Shown here piece by piece: positions 5,898 through 6,750 of a DNA stretch of 6,750 nucleotides (the first letter of the stretch is position 1; every line of letters begins with the position of its first letter). A model generated the notes under the pieces. That model was not told the DNA's origin and searched no databases. It saw only the letters and a program-made list of their open reading frames with translations. The stretch comes from Thermaerobacter marianensis (lineage in GTDB: Bacteria; Bacillota; Sulfobacillia; DYIH01; DYIG01): positions 1 through 6,750 of the forward strand of contig DYIG01000088.1 in NCBI GenBank assembly GCA_020723725.1, in the 5' to 3' direction. A program made the position numbers and the translations under genes.

Positions 5898-5930
5898 TTC
5901 AACAGCAGATAACGGGTGGGGGTGGGATCT

Positions 5931-6750
5931 GTGATCAAAAAAGCACTGTTTTCAGTGGCTTTTGTTCTGGCAATTCCGGCGTTGATGCTTTATTTCAAAT
6001 TCTATAACCACCCTTTACAGACCTATCCTGAAGAAACCGGGTTCAAGCTCGGCAATGAAGTATTGATGAGCAAATACCACCATCTTATCGAAGGAAAGAG
6101 GATCGGCCTGGTCACAAACCAAAGCGGGGTAACCAGCAAGGGAGACAGCATGATCAGTGTTCTGGCCGCCGACAAGTCGGCCAGCCTTACGGCCCTTTAC
6201 TGCCCGGAGCACGGCCTTGACGGCACCGCCAGGACCGGGGAATACGTGGAATCCTACACCCATAAAGAATTAGGCATACCGGTATTCAGCCTGTACGGAA
6301 AAACCAGGATGCCCACCGCGGAGATGCTCCGGGACGTTGACGTTCTAGTTTTTGACATACAGGACATTGGAGCCAGGTCTTATACCTATATGTCGACATT
6401 GAATTACTGCATGGTGGCCGCCAAAAAGCACGGCAGGCAGATCGTGGTGCTGGACCGGCCGAACCCGCTGGGAGGGGAAATAGTGGAGGGCCCGGTGCTG
6501 GAGGACCCCTACATTTCCTTTGTCGGCGTCGACAACCTGCCCATGGCCCACGGAATGACAGCCGGTGAGCTGGCTTACTTTTTCAACCGGAAAATAGGGG
6601 CGGACCTGAAAGTGGTCCCCATGGAAGGTTACACCAGGAAAATGGTTTTCCACGATACCGGGCTGCAGTGGGTTCAGACTTCCCCCAACATACCTGACCT
6701 GGTTTCGGCATTCGGATACATGGCAACCGGCCTGGGAGAGGGGACAGGCA
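5931..6750 (+). CDS. namZ: NamZ-like exo-beta-N-acetylmuramidase (DUF1343), 3' end off the window
   Basis: The family (YbbC/NamZ of Bacillus, DUF1343) removes N-acetylmuramic acid from the non-reducing ends of peptidoglycan fragments in cell-wall turnover and recycling. The frame is open from GTG 5931 to the right edge (273 codons). Family stretches seen are RIGLVTNQSGV (57-67), CPEHGLDG (91-98), GIPVFSLYGKTRMPT (115-129), VDVLVFDIQDIGARSYTY (136-153), VVLDRPNPLGG (172-182), VEGPVLE (185-191), AHGMTAGELA (206-215) and SPNIPDL (251-257). The end at GLGEGTG corresponds to the family's EGT motif, so perhaps a third of the protein is missing. An N-terminal basic-hydrophobic segment (KKALFSVAFVLAIPALMLYF) is a signal or anchor, placing it outside the membrane. 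The start is set by a G-rich binding site (GGGTGGGGGTGGG, 5915-5927) just upstream. Confidence 0.9.
   Translation, partial: MIKKALFSVAFVLAIPALMLYFKFYNHPLQTYPEETGFKLGNEVLMSKYHHLIEGKRIGLVTNQSGVTSKGDSMISVLAADKSASLTALYCPEHGLDGTARTGEYVESYTHKELGIPVFSLYGKTRMPTAEMLRDVDVLVFDIQDIGARSYTYMSTLNYCMVAAKKHGRQIVVLDRPNPLGGEIVEGPVLEDPYISFVGVDNLPMAHGMTAGELAYFFNRKIGADLKVVPMEGYTRKMVFHDTGLQWVQTSPNIPDLVSAFGYMATGLGEGTG

Noticed and set aside
5915..5927. G-quadruplex-like run GGGTGGGGGTGGG
   Set aside because: Only three separate G tracts are present and the run is explained as the namZ ribosome binding site.
5725..6653. Open frames 5725-5934 (plus), 6015-6263 and 6345-6653 (minus)
   Set aside because: They are shadows of the zinc-ribbon-like gene, its leader and namZ; the true frames have ribosome binding sites and family motifs.
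1..6750. CRISPR arrays, tRNA, rRNA and insertion-sequence terminal repeats
   Set aside because: None seen: no regularly spaced direct repeats, no cloverleaf-like segments and no transposase.

Overview
The window looks like a chromosomal segment of a spore-forming, motile Gram-positive (Firmicutes) bacterium. The evidence is a PrkA-type sporulation kinase, a long transducer-type chemoreceptor, strong Shine-Dalgarno sites (AGGAGG, GGGGG runs), GTG/TTG starts, a TatA protein and a NamZ-type muramidase. The protein style fits the Desulfotomaculum/Pelotomaculum group (Peptococcaceae), but that is an impression, not a proven assignment.

Layout, left to right. Positions 1-1420 (minus) hold the N-terminal two thirds of a dCache methyl-accepting chemotaxis protein; its signalling tip lies off the left edge. 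Positions 1421-1713 carry no gene but would contain its promoter. At 1714-1791 (minus) lies a 25-codon relic of the C-terminus of a chemoreceptor, abutting a perfect 9-bp inverted repeat that covers the ribosome binding site of tatA. The tatA gene (plus, to 2020) is broken by an apparent one-base deletion at its third codon and is followed by a good terminator. Convergent to it, 2148-3278 (minus) encodes the C-terminal ~376 residues of PrkA; the N-terminal ~250 residues, including the ATP-binding P-loop, are missing.

The prkA break coincides with the 3' end of a complete large serine recombinase gene (3265-4821, minus). Its last codons and stop lie in or against prkA DNA. Divergent from it is a 38-aa charged small ORF with its own terminator. 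This is the arrangement expected at one end of a serine-recombinase element integrated into a sporulation-associated gene, comparable to the skin element in sigK. The other half of prkA is not in this window.

Positions 5030-5480 contain only a frameshifted relic on the minus strand. Then, on the plus strand, come a 62-aa protein of unknown function, a 43-aa cysteine-rich (zinc-ribbon-like) protein, a strong hairpin with an 8-codon mini-ORF, and the start of a namZ-like (DUF1343) gene that runs off the right edge. Whether these last genes are cargo of the element or ordinary chromosome cannot be decided, because the far attachment site is not visible.

The most interesting point is the element/prkA junction. 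If excision restores prkA during sporulation, this would be a developmentally excised intervening element in a gene other than sigK. The window alone cannot separate this from plain gene inactivation.
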